Shown: positions 1 through 5,044 of the stretch, piece after piece
Numbering within the stretch: position 1 is the first letter of the stretch
Layout: each line of letters opens with the position of its first letter
Origin: Methanobacteriaceae archaeon
Lineage (GTDB): Archaea > Methanobacteriota > Methanobacteria > Methanobacteriales > Methanobacteriaceae
Reading direction: 5' to 3'
Length of the DNA: 7,351 bases
NCBI GenBank assembly: GCA_011620845.1
Contig: WOYJ01000034.1
Span: 1 to 7,351 of the forward strand
Program-made: the position numbers and the translations under genes
Notes under the pieces: model-generated
The model's database searches: none
The model's input: the letters and a program-made list of their open reading frames with translations, nothing else
What the model was told of the DNA's origin: nothing

Positions 1-44
1 GTGTTAGGAATTACTATTAATTTTGTAGAAGGGGAGACCATTAA

Positions 45-914
45 ATGGCAAAAGCAGGGGTAATGATCGTAGAAGATGAAGCCATTACTGCCTTAGAAAT
101 TCGAAACGTAATAGAATCAGCAGATTACGAAGTTTTATCCGTGGTATATAGTGGAGAAGACGCTATAAAAGAAGCTTTAACCTTAAAACCCGATCTAATT
201 TTGATGGATATCATATTGAAGGGAGAAATAGATGGAGTAGACGCCGCCCGTAAGATCAAGGAATTTATGGATATCCCGGTTCTCTATATCACCGCCTTAG
301 AATCAGTGGAACCAGACCGGCTAAAAAATACCAAAAGTGCAGGGTTCCTGGTTAAACCTATCTCTGAAGGAGAATTGATGAGCAACATCGAAATAGCCAT
401 TCACAACTACAGGAGCAACAAGCAAAAACTCAAGAACAATAAATCCGAAAGTTTAAGTGATGTGCAGGTTTTCCTCCAGAGCATGATTCCCCAGTTATCA
501 TCCAACCTATCCATTGATAAGAGGGGGGCCTTCCTGGGGATATTCCATAAGAAATTCGAAAAATTCATGAAACCCCGATTCCTCAAGGAAACCGGCAGAT
601 ACGATAAGGGAGTATTCGATAAACTCCCAGACACGGGTAAACTGCAGGTCTACCTCAACTGGATCATCAACTTCTTCCAGAACCTGGGCTTTGAAGTGGA
701 TGTATTCGATCAAAGGGACGAATGGATAGTCACCTTCCGGGACTGTAAATGGTGTGAAAAAAACTATGAAAACATATTCTGCTGCCTGATATGCCAGGCC
801 ATGTTGAAACAGACCTTTAGCTGGACCGGTATTGATGGGGATATAGAATCACTTTCCGATGCCAGCATCAACAAGCCACTCTGCAGATATAAGATAGCAC
901 TGAATCAAGACTGA
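45..914 (+). CDS. Response regulator: receiver domain plus cysteine-rich methanogen output domain
   Basis: A 289-residue two-component response regulator that should take phosphate from a histidine kinase. Residues 5-122 form a CheY-like receiver: acidic pocket E10-D11-E12, phospho-acceptor D55 in LILMDIIL, switch T83 in YITA, and K104-P105. It carries no DNA-binding helix-turn-helix. Residues ~135-289 resemble the output domain found in methanogen regulators (Pfam Methanogen output domain 1, recalled by family knowledge, not searched), with cysteines C234, C237, C246, C247, C250 and C280 in a spacing that recalls V4R-type ligand or metal pockets. The start is supported by AAGGGGAG at 29-36, 8 nt before the ATG. 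A membrane protein follows after 44 nt. The partner kinase is not in the window. Receiver call is secure; what the output domain does is unknown to me. Confidence 0.93.
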   Translation: MAKAGVMIVEDEAITALEIRNVIESADYEVLSVVYSGEDAIKEALTLKPDLILMDIILKGEIDGVDAARKIKEFMDIPVLYITALESVEPDRLKNTKSAGFLVKPISEGELMSNIEIAIHNYRSNKQKLKNNKSESLSDVQVFLQSMIPQLSSNLSIDKRGAFLGIFHKKFEKFMKPRFLKETGRYDKGVFDKLPDTGKLQVYLNWIINFFQNLGFEVDVFDQRDEWIVTFRDCKWCEKNYENIFCCLICQAMLKQTFSWTGIDGDIESLSDASINKPLCRYKIALNQD

Positions 915-958
915 TTTTGTAAAATATAAAAATTACTTCCGTATTAGAAAGATTTTAA

Positions 959-1408
959 ATGACAAACGACGGTAAAGAATTATCTAAGATGGATAAATTT
1001 CTAGAAAAGGATAAAGAACACCACCGGGCGGAGTTCATCGTTGCGGGGATCGTCAACATCATACTCTACTATATAGCCAACAACCTCCTGAACTGGCATA
1101 TCAGCTTCATAGCCCCATCATTTGCCGATGTTTTATGGATAGTGAAATATTTCCTATTGGCGGCCATCATAGTAAACCTGATCTTCATATTCTATCATCC
1201 TAACTGGTTAAGAAACCTCCTGCAAGCCATAGTCGATGTGCTGTTTATAATAACTGCCTACACCTTTTTGGTGGTATTTCCATTCCTGGTGGGTGAAGGC
1301 CTGGAAATCGCCTTGAAAATCCTCATCGCGCTGATGATAGTAGTATCTGTCATCATCCTGATAATCCATATAGTTAGATTCGTTTTGGGATTGATCTACA
1401 AGAATTGA
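959..1408 (+). CDS. Four-helix integral membrane protein of unknown function
   Basis: A 149-residue protein that I cannot place in a characterised family. Residues 1-24 are charged and hydrophilic, followed by four predicted membrane helices at about 25-44, 57-79, 86-110 and 117-146, with short loops and a basic C-terminal end (IYKN). No catalytic or metal-binding motif is visible. It starts 44 nt after the response regulator, so the two could be co-transcribed, but an AAATATAAAA stretch at 921-930 could also be a TATA box giving a nearly leaderless transcript. The ATG at 959 lacks a clear Shine-Dalgarno site; the in-frame ATG at 989 is an alternative start that would keep all helices. Downstream oligo(T) runs likely end transcription. 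The gene is probably real because of its length, coherent helix pattern and position; its function is open. Confidence 0.8.
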   Translation: MTNDGKELSKMDKFLEKDKEHHRAEFIVAGIVNIILYYIANNLLNWHISFIAPSFADVLWIVKYFLLAAIIVNLIFIFYHPNWLRNLLQAIVDVLFIITAYTFLVVFPFLVGEGLEIALKILIALMIVVSVIILIIHIVRFVLGLIYKN

Positions 1409-1477
1409 TGATGAAAATTTCATTTTTAAATCTAATTAATTTTCTAAATCTAATAACTCGCTTTTATCTAAATTAAC

Positions 1478-1504
1478 TTTTTTTATCTAATAAACTAATT
1501 TTTT
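1478..1504 (+). terminator. Oligo(T) transcription stops after the membrane protein gene
   Basis: Two T runs on the plus strand (T7 at 1478-1484 and T6 at 1499-1504) lie 70-96 nt after the stop codon in a very AT-rich spacer. Archaeal RNA polymerase often stops at such U-rich tracts without a hairpin. No strong stem precedes them, so the exact stop is uncertain. The whole 1409-1633 spacer holds no other gene that I can see. Confidence 0.4.
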
Positions 1505-1577
1505 ATATTTTTAACAGCCCTACTCCCTTAAATCCTTTTAACTCTCTTTTTGTAAATCCCCTGTGAGATAACGATAA

Positions 1578-1586
1578 CTATATATT
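1578..1586 (+). promoter_or_regulatory. TATA box for the Hsp20 gene
   Basis: The sequence CTATATATT at 1578-1586 matches an archaeal TATA box and lies about 50 nt before the start codon. A transcript beginning about 25 nt downstream would start near 1607-1610 and leave a short leader of ~25 nt containing the ribosome site GAGGCGAT at 1622-1629, 4 nt before the ATG. No recognised heat-shock operator was identified. Confidence 0.6.
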
Positions 1587-1633
1587 AATCCTTAGATAAC
1601 ATATTAAATGACTCAAGATATGAGGCGATAAAA

Positions 1634-2080
1634 ATGAGAAGAAGGAACAGGACTATTTTAGATAGGAAAGGTTTAGTCGAGAAGATGCTGGAAGACACGG
1701 CTCAGACCATCGACAACATCAGATACGACATTGAAAAATCCATAGTTGACTACACATTTGTCCCAGGTAAGGACATAATAGAAACAGATGACAGTGTAAT
1801 AGTGCATGTGGATCTGCCCGGCATCAAGAAAGAGGACATCGAACTAAACGTAACCGATAAAAGGATGAAAGTCAAAGCAAAATTCGACATCACCAGCGAA
1901 GTCGAAAGGGGAAGTCACATAACCATAAACGACCAGAAAAGTGGTTATTTAAGGAGAACTGTTAGATTCCCCAGAAAAGTGATACCAGAACAAGCAGAAG
2001 CCCGCTTTGACCACGACGTTTTAACCGTGGAAGTTCCTAAAGAGGAAAAAGAAGAAAGCTTCAAAGTAGAGATAAAATAA
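1634..2080 (+). CDS. Small heat shock protein, Hsp20/alpha-crystallin family
   Basis: A 148-residue ATP-independent cytoplasmic chaperone expected to form oligomers that hold unfolding proteins. Residues 1-40 are a basic, helical N-terminal arm; the alpha-crystallin domain covers about 41-136, with VDLPGIKKEDIELNV at 59-73 and the end-of-domain signature ARFDHDVLTVEVPK at 123-136. The C-terminal tail carries V145-E146-I147, matching the I/V-x-I/V motif that docks onto a neighbouring subunit. In the signature the usual glycine (A-x-x-x-n-G-V-L) is replaced by D128. Length is normal for archaeal Hsp20. The start is backed by GAGGCGAT at 1622-1629 and a TATA box at 1578-1586, so the gene is its own transcription unit. 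Family assignment is secure. Confidence 0.95.
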   Translation: MRRRNRTILDRKGLVEKMLEDTAQTIDNIRYDIEKSIVDYTFVPGKDIIETDDSVIVHVDLPGIKKEDIELNVTDKRMKVKAKFDITSEVERGSHITINDQKSGYLRRTVRFPRKVIPEQAEARFDHDVLTVEVPKEEKEESFKVEIK

Positions 2081-2147
2081 TCTCGAAAGCTTTTCTAGTT
2101 CCTATGGGAATTGATGGTTAGAATTTGTTGAATTATAAACCAGTTTA

Positions 2148-2216
2148 TCTACGTAAGGGTTAACAATCCCGTCTATGGTGTGTTAACTCTCTGTCTACGT
2201 AAGGGTATTAACTCTC
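2148..2216. repeat. Three imperfect copies of a ~23-bp tandem unit
   Basis: The unit begins TCTA and includes TTAAC. TCTA occurs at 2148, 2172 and 2194, and TTAAC at 2160, 2183 and 2208, so successive copies are 22-25 bp apart. Copies one and three share TCTACGTAAGGGT exactly (2148-2160 and 2194-2206); copies two and three share TTAACTCTC. The copies differ by small indels. There are no unique spacers of CRISPR type. Function is unknown; binding sites or an element end are possible. Confidence 0.65.
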
Positions 2217-2336
2217 ACAAAGTGGTTTCATCCAACTGACCGGCCATAATCGACTCGTTTTTGTATATCCCAGTGGACCAACACTTCTAGGAGTTTCACC
2301 GCCTCCTGGTTCACTCACTGGTTCTTCGGCCCGCAT
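2208..2336 (-). other. 42-codon minus-strand reading frame in a GC-richer island; possible mobile-element remnant
   Basis: An ATG at 2334-2336 opens 42 codons ending in TAA at 2208-2210, closed upstream by an in-frame TAA. The predicted peptide is rich in G, P and charged residues (for example EPVSEPGGGETP, and WPVSWMKPL near the end) and matches no domain that I know. No Shine-Dalgarno site precedes it. The island is clearly less AT-rich than the surrounding spacer. It can also pair with itself: CCAGTG/CACTGG as an outer stem enclosing AGGAG/CTCCT. It could be a decayed end of an insertion sequence, a structured RNA, or chance. Translation is doubtful. Confidence 0.25.
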
Positions 2337-2401
2337 TTTGAGAGTTTATTCCCACTGATTTATATCATCCTTTTTTTGGATCAAACTTCTCATTGTTAAA
2401 G

Positions 2402-2426
2402 TGTATACTGCACAATATTGTATACT
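2402..2426. repeat. Direct repeat TGTATACT, 17 bp apart
   Basis: TGTATACT occurs at 2402-2409 and 2419-2426. Each copy contains the palindrome GTATAC, so the pair is also an inverted repeat. It could be a pair of protein binding sites or TATA-like boxes, but no gene start lies nearby. Confidence 0.4.
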
Positions 2427-2478
2427 CTACATGATTAAGATGTATTCCCCTAAAATCCCAACTTGTAAAAATAACCAG

Positions 2479-2500
2479 TTTTTTTTTTGGGGGGGGGGGG
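2479..2500. repeat. T10G12 homopolymer tract
   Basis: Ten T (2479-2488) are followed directly by twelve G (2489-2500) in an otherwise AT-rich spacer about 195 bp before the NYN-domain gene. Such runs are prone to slippage during replication and to miscounting in sequencing, so its exact length may vary. Confidence 0.9.
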
Positions 2501-2506
2501 TGGATT

Positions 2507-2528
2507 AATTTGGGCATAATTTGGGCAT
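2507..2528. repeat. 11-bp tandem repeat AATTTGGGCAT, two copies
   Basis: AATTTGGGCAT occurs at 2507-2517 and again directly at 2518-2528. The period of 11 bp is close to one helical turn, so a protein bound to both would sit on one face of the DNA. It lies between the G tract and a TATA-like sequence (TTTAAATA at 2546-2553). Confidence 0.7.
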
Positions 2529-2545
2529 ATCTATTTTAGGCAAAG

Positions 2546-2553
2546 TTTAAATA
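2546..2553 (+). promoter_or_regulatory. Candidate TATA box for the NYN-domain gene
   Basis: TTTAAATA at 2546-2553 fits an archaeal TATA box. Transcription would begin near 2575-2580 and give an unusually long A-rich leader of roughly 115-120 nt containing one or both direct repeats. Other AT-rich boxes closer to the gene cannot be excluded. Confidence 0.35.
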
Positions 2554-2564
2554 GAACTAATCAT

Positions 2565-2604
2565 ACATAAAGTTACTTTAATAAAACTCAACATAAAGTT
2601 ACTT
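2565..2604. repeat. Direct repeat ACATAAAGTTACTT, two copies 26 bp apart
   Basis: The 14-bp sequence occurs exactly at 2565-2578 and 2591-2604. The copies flank the expected transcription start of the NYN-domain gene if the 2546-2553 box is used, which would suit an operator. Confidence 0.7.
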
Positions 2605-2612
2605 AAATTTCG

Positions 2613-2646
2613 AAGTTTGCATATTAGATAAAAAAAAGTTTGCATA
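2613..2646. repeat. Direct repeat AAGTTTGCATA, two copies 23 bp apart
   Basis: The 11-bp sequence occurs exactly at 2613-2623 and 2636-2646, directly after the previous repeat pair and before the A-rich leader of the NYN-domain gene. Confidence 0.65.
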
Positions 2647-2694
2647 ATAAAAAAAAAAGAGAAATACATAAGAAAATAAAGAAGGAGAAATTAA

Positions 2695-3192
2695 ATGGGT
2701 AATTCTAATAAACCTAGCTCTATAAGAGATTATCTTCCACTTAAAAAGAAAGTATCCGCCCAGAAAAATATAGGACTGCTGGTGGACGGTCCCAACATGC
2801 TCCGTAAGGAATTCAATCTTGACCTGGAATCCATCCGGGAACTGATGTCCGAATACGGAAAGATGAGGGTGGGAAAGGTTCTATTAAACCAGTACGCCTC
2901 GGACAAATTAATAGAAGCCATTGTAAATCAAGGGTTCACCCCCATCGTGGTAGCCGGTGATACCGACGTACACCTGGCCATGGAGGCAATGGAACTCATC
3001 TACAATCCTAACATAGATGTACTGGCCCTGATGACCCGTAACGCGGACTTCCTGCCACTTTTAAACAAGACCAAGGAAAATGGTAAGGAGACCATAGTGA
3101 TCGGTGCCGAACCAGGCTTCAGCATAGCCCTGCAGAATACCACCGACAGCGCCATAACCGTGGGAACCCCCCACCCATCACCAGGGAAATAA
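2695..3192 (+). CDS. NYN (PIN-like) domain protein, TIGR00288-like
   Basis: A 165-residue cytoplasmic protein of the NYN/LabA-like group of the PIN nuclease superfamily, in the small family I know as TIGR00288 in methanogens. After a basic N-terminal tail (1-24), the domain starts at GLLVDGPN (27-34) with D31 and N34, continues with GDTDVHLAMEAM (88-99) holding D89 and D91, and has TRNADFLPLL (114-123) with D118 matching the acidic residue of the S/T-G/R-D/N-x-D-F motif. These acidic residues would bind a metal ion, so an RNase role is inferred from the family; the actual substrate is unknown. The start is supported by AGGAG at 2683-2687, 7 nt before the ATG. The gene stands alone and converges on the zinc-ribbon gene. 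Its upstream region is unusually rich in short repeats. Confidence 0.88.
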   Translation: MGNSNKPSSIRDYLPLKKKVSAQKNIGLLVDGPNMLRKEFNLDLESIRELMSEYGKMRVGKVLLNQYASDKLIEAIVNQGFTPIVVAGDTDVHLAMEAMELIYNPNIDVLALMTRNADFLPLLNKTKENGKETIVIGAEPGFSIALQNTTDSAITVGTPHPSPGK

Positions 3193-3208
3193 TTATTCTA
3201 ATTATTTT
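3187..3208 (+). terminator. AT-only hairpin overlapping the NYN gene stop
   Basis: AAATAATTA (3187-3195) and TAATTATTT (3199-3207) form a perfect 9-bp stem with loop TTC, overlapping the stop codon and ending in four T. The stem is all A-U and therefore weak. A second stem, GAGAG/CTCTC with a six-base loop at 3255-3270, lies further on in the 129-nt convergent spacer. Confidence 0.35.
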
Positions 3209-3321
3209 AAATCAATTTATTCTAAAAATAAGGGGAAATCCAACATCTTTAAAGGAGAGGATTATCTCTCTCTGGTTCTATTTAAATTACGGGCCACATC
3301 CACAAAAATGCTTTTCTTTAA

Positions 3322-3501
3322 TTATTTCTCCTGGTGACTTAATTCATTTAAGGTCTCTAATATGTCCTGATTGATTTTATTATCCCAGAGAAGTTTGTGT
3401 AATGAATGCCAGGATTTCTTTTTGTAGATGATGTCACTTCCACAGTTCATGCATACCTGAACATCATCCGGAATTTCCTCATTACAATAGTGACATTCCA
3501 C
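3322..3501 (-). CDS. Small zinc-ribbon protein (59 aa)
   Basis: A short protein whose first 22 residues form a zinc ribbon with two CxxC knuckles: C3-x2-C6 and C17-x2-C20, the last in CMNCGS. The remainder (about 28-59) is basic then helical (SWHSLHKLLWDNK). I chose the GTG at 3499-3501 because GGGGGGAG at 3507-3514 lies 5 nt upstream, an ideal Shine-Dalgarno distance, and this puts the ribbon at the N-terminus as in similar small archaeal proteins. An in-frame TTG at 3520-3522 would add seven residues but would place this site inside the gene. It lies 147 nt after dapL on the same strand with its own TATA-like box. Role unknown; nucleic-acid or protein contact is a guess from the fold. Confidence 0.75.
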   Translation of the reverse strand: MECHYCNEEIPDDVQVCMNCGSDIIYKKKSWHSLHKLLWDNKINQDILETLNELSHQEK

Positions 3502-3506
3502 TTCAA

Positions 3507-3514
3507 CTCCCCCC
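3507..3514 (-). promoter_or_regulatory. Shine-Dalgarno site that sets the zinc-ribbon gene start
   Basis: GGGGGGAG read on the minus strand is followed after 5 nt (TTGAA) by GTG at 3499-3501. It argues for this GTG rather than the upstream TTG. Confidence 0.65.
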
Positions 3515-3544
3515 ACAATCAATCATTGTCATTCATGATAAATA

Positions 3545-3564
3545 ATGTTTATGGTGACAAACAT
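3545..3564. promoter_or_regulatory. Dyad ATGTTT-N8-AAACAT, possible operator
   Basis: ATGTTT (3545-3550) and AAACAT (3559-3564) form a perfect 6-bp inverted repeat across 8 bp. It lies just downstream of the TATA-like box of the zinc-ribbon gene, where the transcript is expected to start, a usual position for an archaeal repressor site. Confidence 0.4.
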
Positions 3565-3570
3565 CATTGT

Positions 3571-3579
3571 ATTTAAAAA
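3571..3579 (-). promoter_or_regulatory. Candidate TATA box for the zinc-ribbon gene
   Basis: On the minus strand TTTTTAAAT (3579-3571) is TATA-like and lies ~70 nt before the GTG start. A start site near 3546 would give a leader of ~45 nt. The setting is AT-rich, so the call is modest. Confidence 0.4.
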
Positions 3580-3600
3580 AATAAAAATATCAGATGAGGA

Positions 3601-3650
3601 AACTTAAACTTAGAGGTAAAAACTTAATCTATAGGGAACGAACTTAAACT
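3601..3650. repeat. Three copies of AACTTAAACT at an exact 20-bp period
   Basis: AACTTAAACT at 3601-3610 and 3641-3650, and AACTTAATCT at 3621-3630, are spaced by exactly 20 bp. Between them the sequence is looser (TAGAGGTAAA and ATAGGGAACG). The third copy overlaps the dapL stop codon, and the set lies upstream of the zinc-ribbon gene. Confidence 0.7.
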
Positions 3651-4887
3651 AAATTTCTTCCTGTAACCTGGTTATACGTTCCATAGCGTGCTTCGTATTT
3701 TCCAGGGTGTTGAAGGCTGTTAATCTCAGGTAACCTTCTCCACTGGGTCCGAAGCCAACCCCGGGGGTGCCTACGATGTACGCCTTTTCCAGGAGCAGGT
3801 CGAAGAAGTCCCAGGAATCGATACCATCCGGTGTTTTAATCCATATATAAGGTGAGTTTACTCCACCGTAAAAATTCAAGCCGATCTCAGTTAAGCTTTC
3901 CCTGATGATAGCTGCATTTTTCATGTAATAATCTACCAGATCTTTAACCTCCCTTTGTCCCTGTGGGGTGTAAATTCCTGATGCTGCAACCTGTATGGGG
4001 TAGGAGACACCGTTGAACTTGGTGGTTAATCTCCGGTACCATAATTCATTTAAGGAATGGGGGTTACCATCTGAATCATAACCTACCAGTTCCTTGGGCA
4101 CCACAGTATATGCACACCGGGTACCGGTAAAGCCGGCGTTTTTGGAAAAGCTTCTAAATTCAATAGCCACTTCTTTAGCACCTTCAATTTCATAGATACT
4201 GTGGGGGATATCTTCTTCCTGTATGTATGCTTCATAAGCAGCGTCAAATAGAATTACTGCCTTATTTTCCCGGGCGTAATCCACCCATTTAGCTAACTCG
4301 TCCCGGGTAAGTACCGTTCCGGTGGGGTTGTTGGGGAAGCATAGGTAGATTAGATCTACGGGTTTTTCTGGGAGTTCCGGTACAAATCCGTTTTCTTCAG
4401 TGCAGGATAAGTAGACCAGACCCTCATATTTACCATCTTCTCCCATAGGACCTCCACGGCCGGCCATTATATTACTCTCCACGTATACTGGGTATACTGG
4501 GTCGGTTACGGCTACCACGTTGTTTACACCGAATATCTCCTGGATGTTCCCGGTATCTGGTTTAGCCCCCTCGCTTACGAATACCTCTTCATTGTCTAAT
4601 CGGATATCCCTTGGTGTGAAGTCATGCTTGATTATCTCTTCGATTAGAAAATCATAACCCCGGTATGGTCCGTAGCCCTTGAATGTCTCGGCCTGGCTCA
4701 TTTCATCGACGCCTGTCTTGAATTTGTCAATTATCGCTGGTGGTAATGGTTTTGTCACATCACCAATTCCCATACGGATGATATTGGCATCAGGGTTTTC
4801 ATTCTGGTATTTTTCGACACGGTTATCGATTTCTGCAAATAGATAACTGCTTTCCAGTAGCAGATAGTTTTCATTGATGGATGACAT
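3649..4887 (-). CDS. dapL: LL-diaminopimelate aminotransferase
   Basis: A 412-residue PLP-dependent class I/II aminotransferase that converts tetrahydrodipicolinate plus glutamate to LL-2,6-diaminopimelate and 2-oxoglutarate, a shortcut of the lysine pathway used by plants, Chlamydia and methanogens. Visible landmarks: RMGIGDVTKPLP at 38-49, the DapL-like YGPYRGYDFLIEEI at 72-85, FPNNPTG at 184-190, FDAAYEAY at 214-221 (D215 contacts the PLP ring, Y218), SFSKNAGFTGTR at 246-257 with K249 as the PLP-binding lysine, and R388 in LRLTAFN for the substrate carboxylate. Length is standard (~410). ATG at 4887 follows GAGG at 4896-4899. No other lysine genes are beside it; it seems monocistronic. Lysine also feeds pseudomurein in this order. 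Confidence 0.96.
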   Translation of the reverse strand: MSSINENYLLLESSYLFAEIDNRVEKYQNENPDANIIRMGIGDVTKPLPPAIIDKFKTGVDEMSQAETFKGYGPYRGYDFLIEEIIKHDFTPRDIRLDNEEVFVSEGAKPDTGNIQEIFGVNNVVAVTDPVYPVYVESNIMAGRGGPMGEDGKYEGLVYLSCTEENGFVPELPEKPVDLIYLCFPNNPTGTVLTRDELAKWVDYARENKAVILFDAAYEAYIQEEDIPHSIYEIEGAKEVAIEFRSFSKNAGFTGTRCAYTVVPKELVGYDSDGNPHSLNELWYRRLTTKFNGVSYPIQVAASGIYTPQGQREVKDLVDYYMKNAAIIRESLTEIGLNFYGGVNSPYIWIKTPDGIDSWDFFDLLLEKAYIVGTPGVGFGPSGEGYLRLTAFNTLENTKHAMERITRLQEEI

Positions 4888-4950
4888 ATTGGATTCCTCT
4901 AATTATAATTAAAATTTTAAAATAGACTAGTGATCTGTTGATTTCCAGAT

Positions 4951-4959
4951 TATTTAAAA
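4951..4959 (-). promoter_or_regulatory. Candidate TATA box for dapL
   Basis: On the minus strand TTTTAAATA (4959-4951) is TATA-like and lies ~65 nt before the start codon. Transcription from about 4928 would give a ~40-nt leader with the GAGG site at 4896-4899. Confidence 0.5.
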
Positions 4960-5002
4960 TTTGTTGGAAGTGTGGCTTTTGTACATGTAACAATTTAGAA
5001 AT

Positions 5003-5044
5003 AAAAAAATGTGGTAAATCAAGTAAGATCTATCTTAATTTACC
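5003..5044 (-). terminator. Hairpin plus T7 terminator overlapping the end of the surface protein gene
   Basis: Read on the minus strand, GGTAAATTAAG (5044-5034) pairs with CTTGATTTACC (5023-5013) in an 11-bp stem with one G-U pair around a 10-nt loop, followed by T7 at 5009-5003. The stem includes the last codons and the TAG stop lies in the loop, so the terminator is built into the coding end. Confidence 0.7.

Larger units (their letters stand above)
2081..2694. other. 614-nt intergenic region with repeats and a GC-richer island
   Basis: No convincing protein gene lies here. From left to right it holds a weak hairpin (TTCC/GGAA at 2099-2110), three imperfect copies of a ~23-bp unit (2148-2216), a GC-richer segment with pairing potential and a 42-codon minus-strand frame (2208-2336), an AT-rich stretch with two TGTATACT copies, a T10G12 tract, an 11-bp tandem repeat and two more direct repeats, ending in an A-rich leader with the ribosome site of the NYN-domain gene. 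The mixed composition suggests an insertion remnant next to a regulatory region. Confidence 0.7.

Noticed and set aside
407..713. Minus-strand frames inside the response regulator gene
   Set aside because: Both are antisense to a clearly coding region and have no domain or ribosome-site support.
1409..1421. ATGAAAATTTCAT near-palindrome after the membrane protein as a hairpin terminator
   Set aside because: The arms are separated by only one base, so no RNA loop can form; the T tracts further on are the better candidates.
1208..1423. Minus-strand frame opposite the membrane protein
   Set aside because: Its Q/Y/D-rich product is what the antisense of hydrophobic codons gives; no start signal.
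2148..2216. CRISPR array
   Set aside because: The copies are imperfect, close-packed and only three; there are no unique spacers of 30-40 bp.
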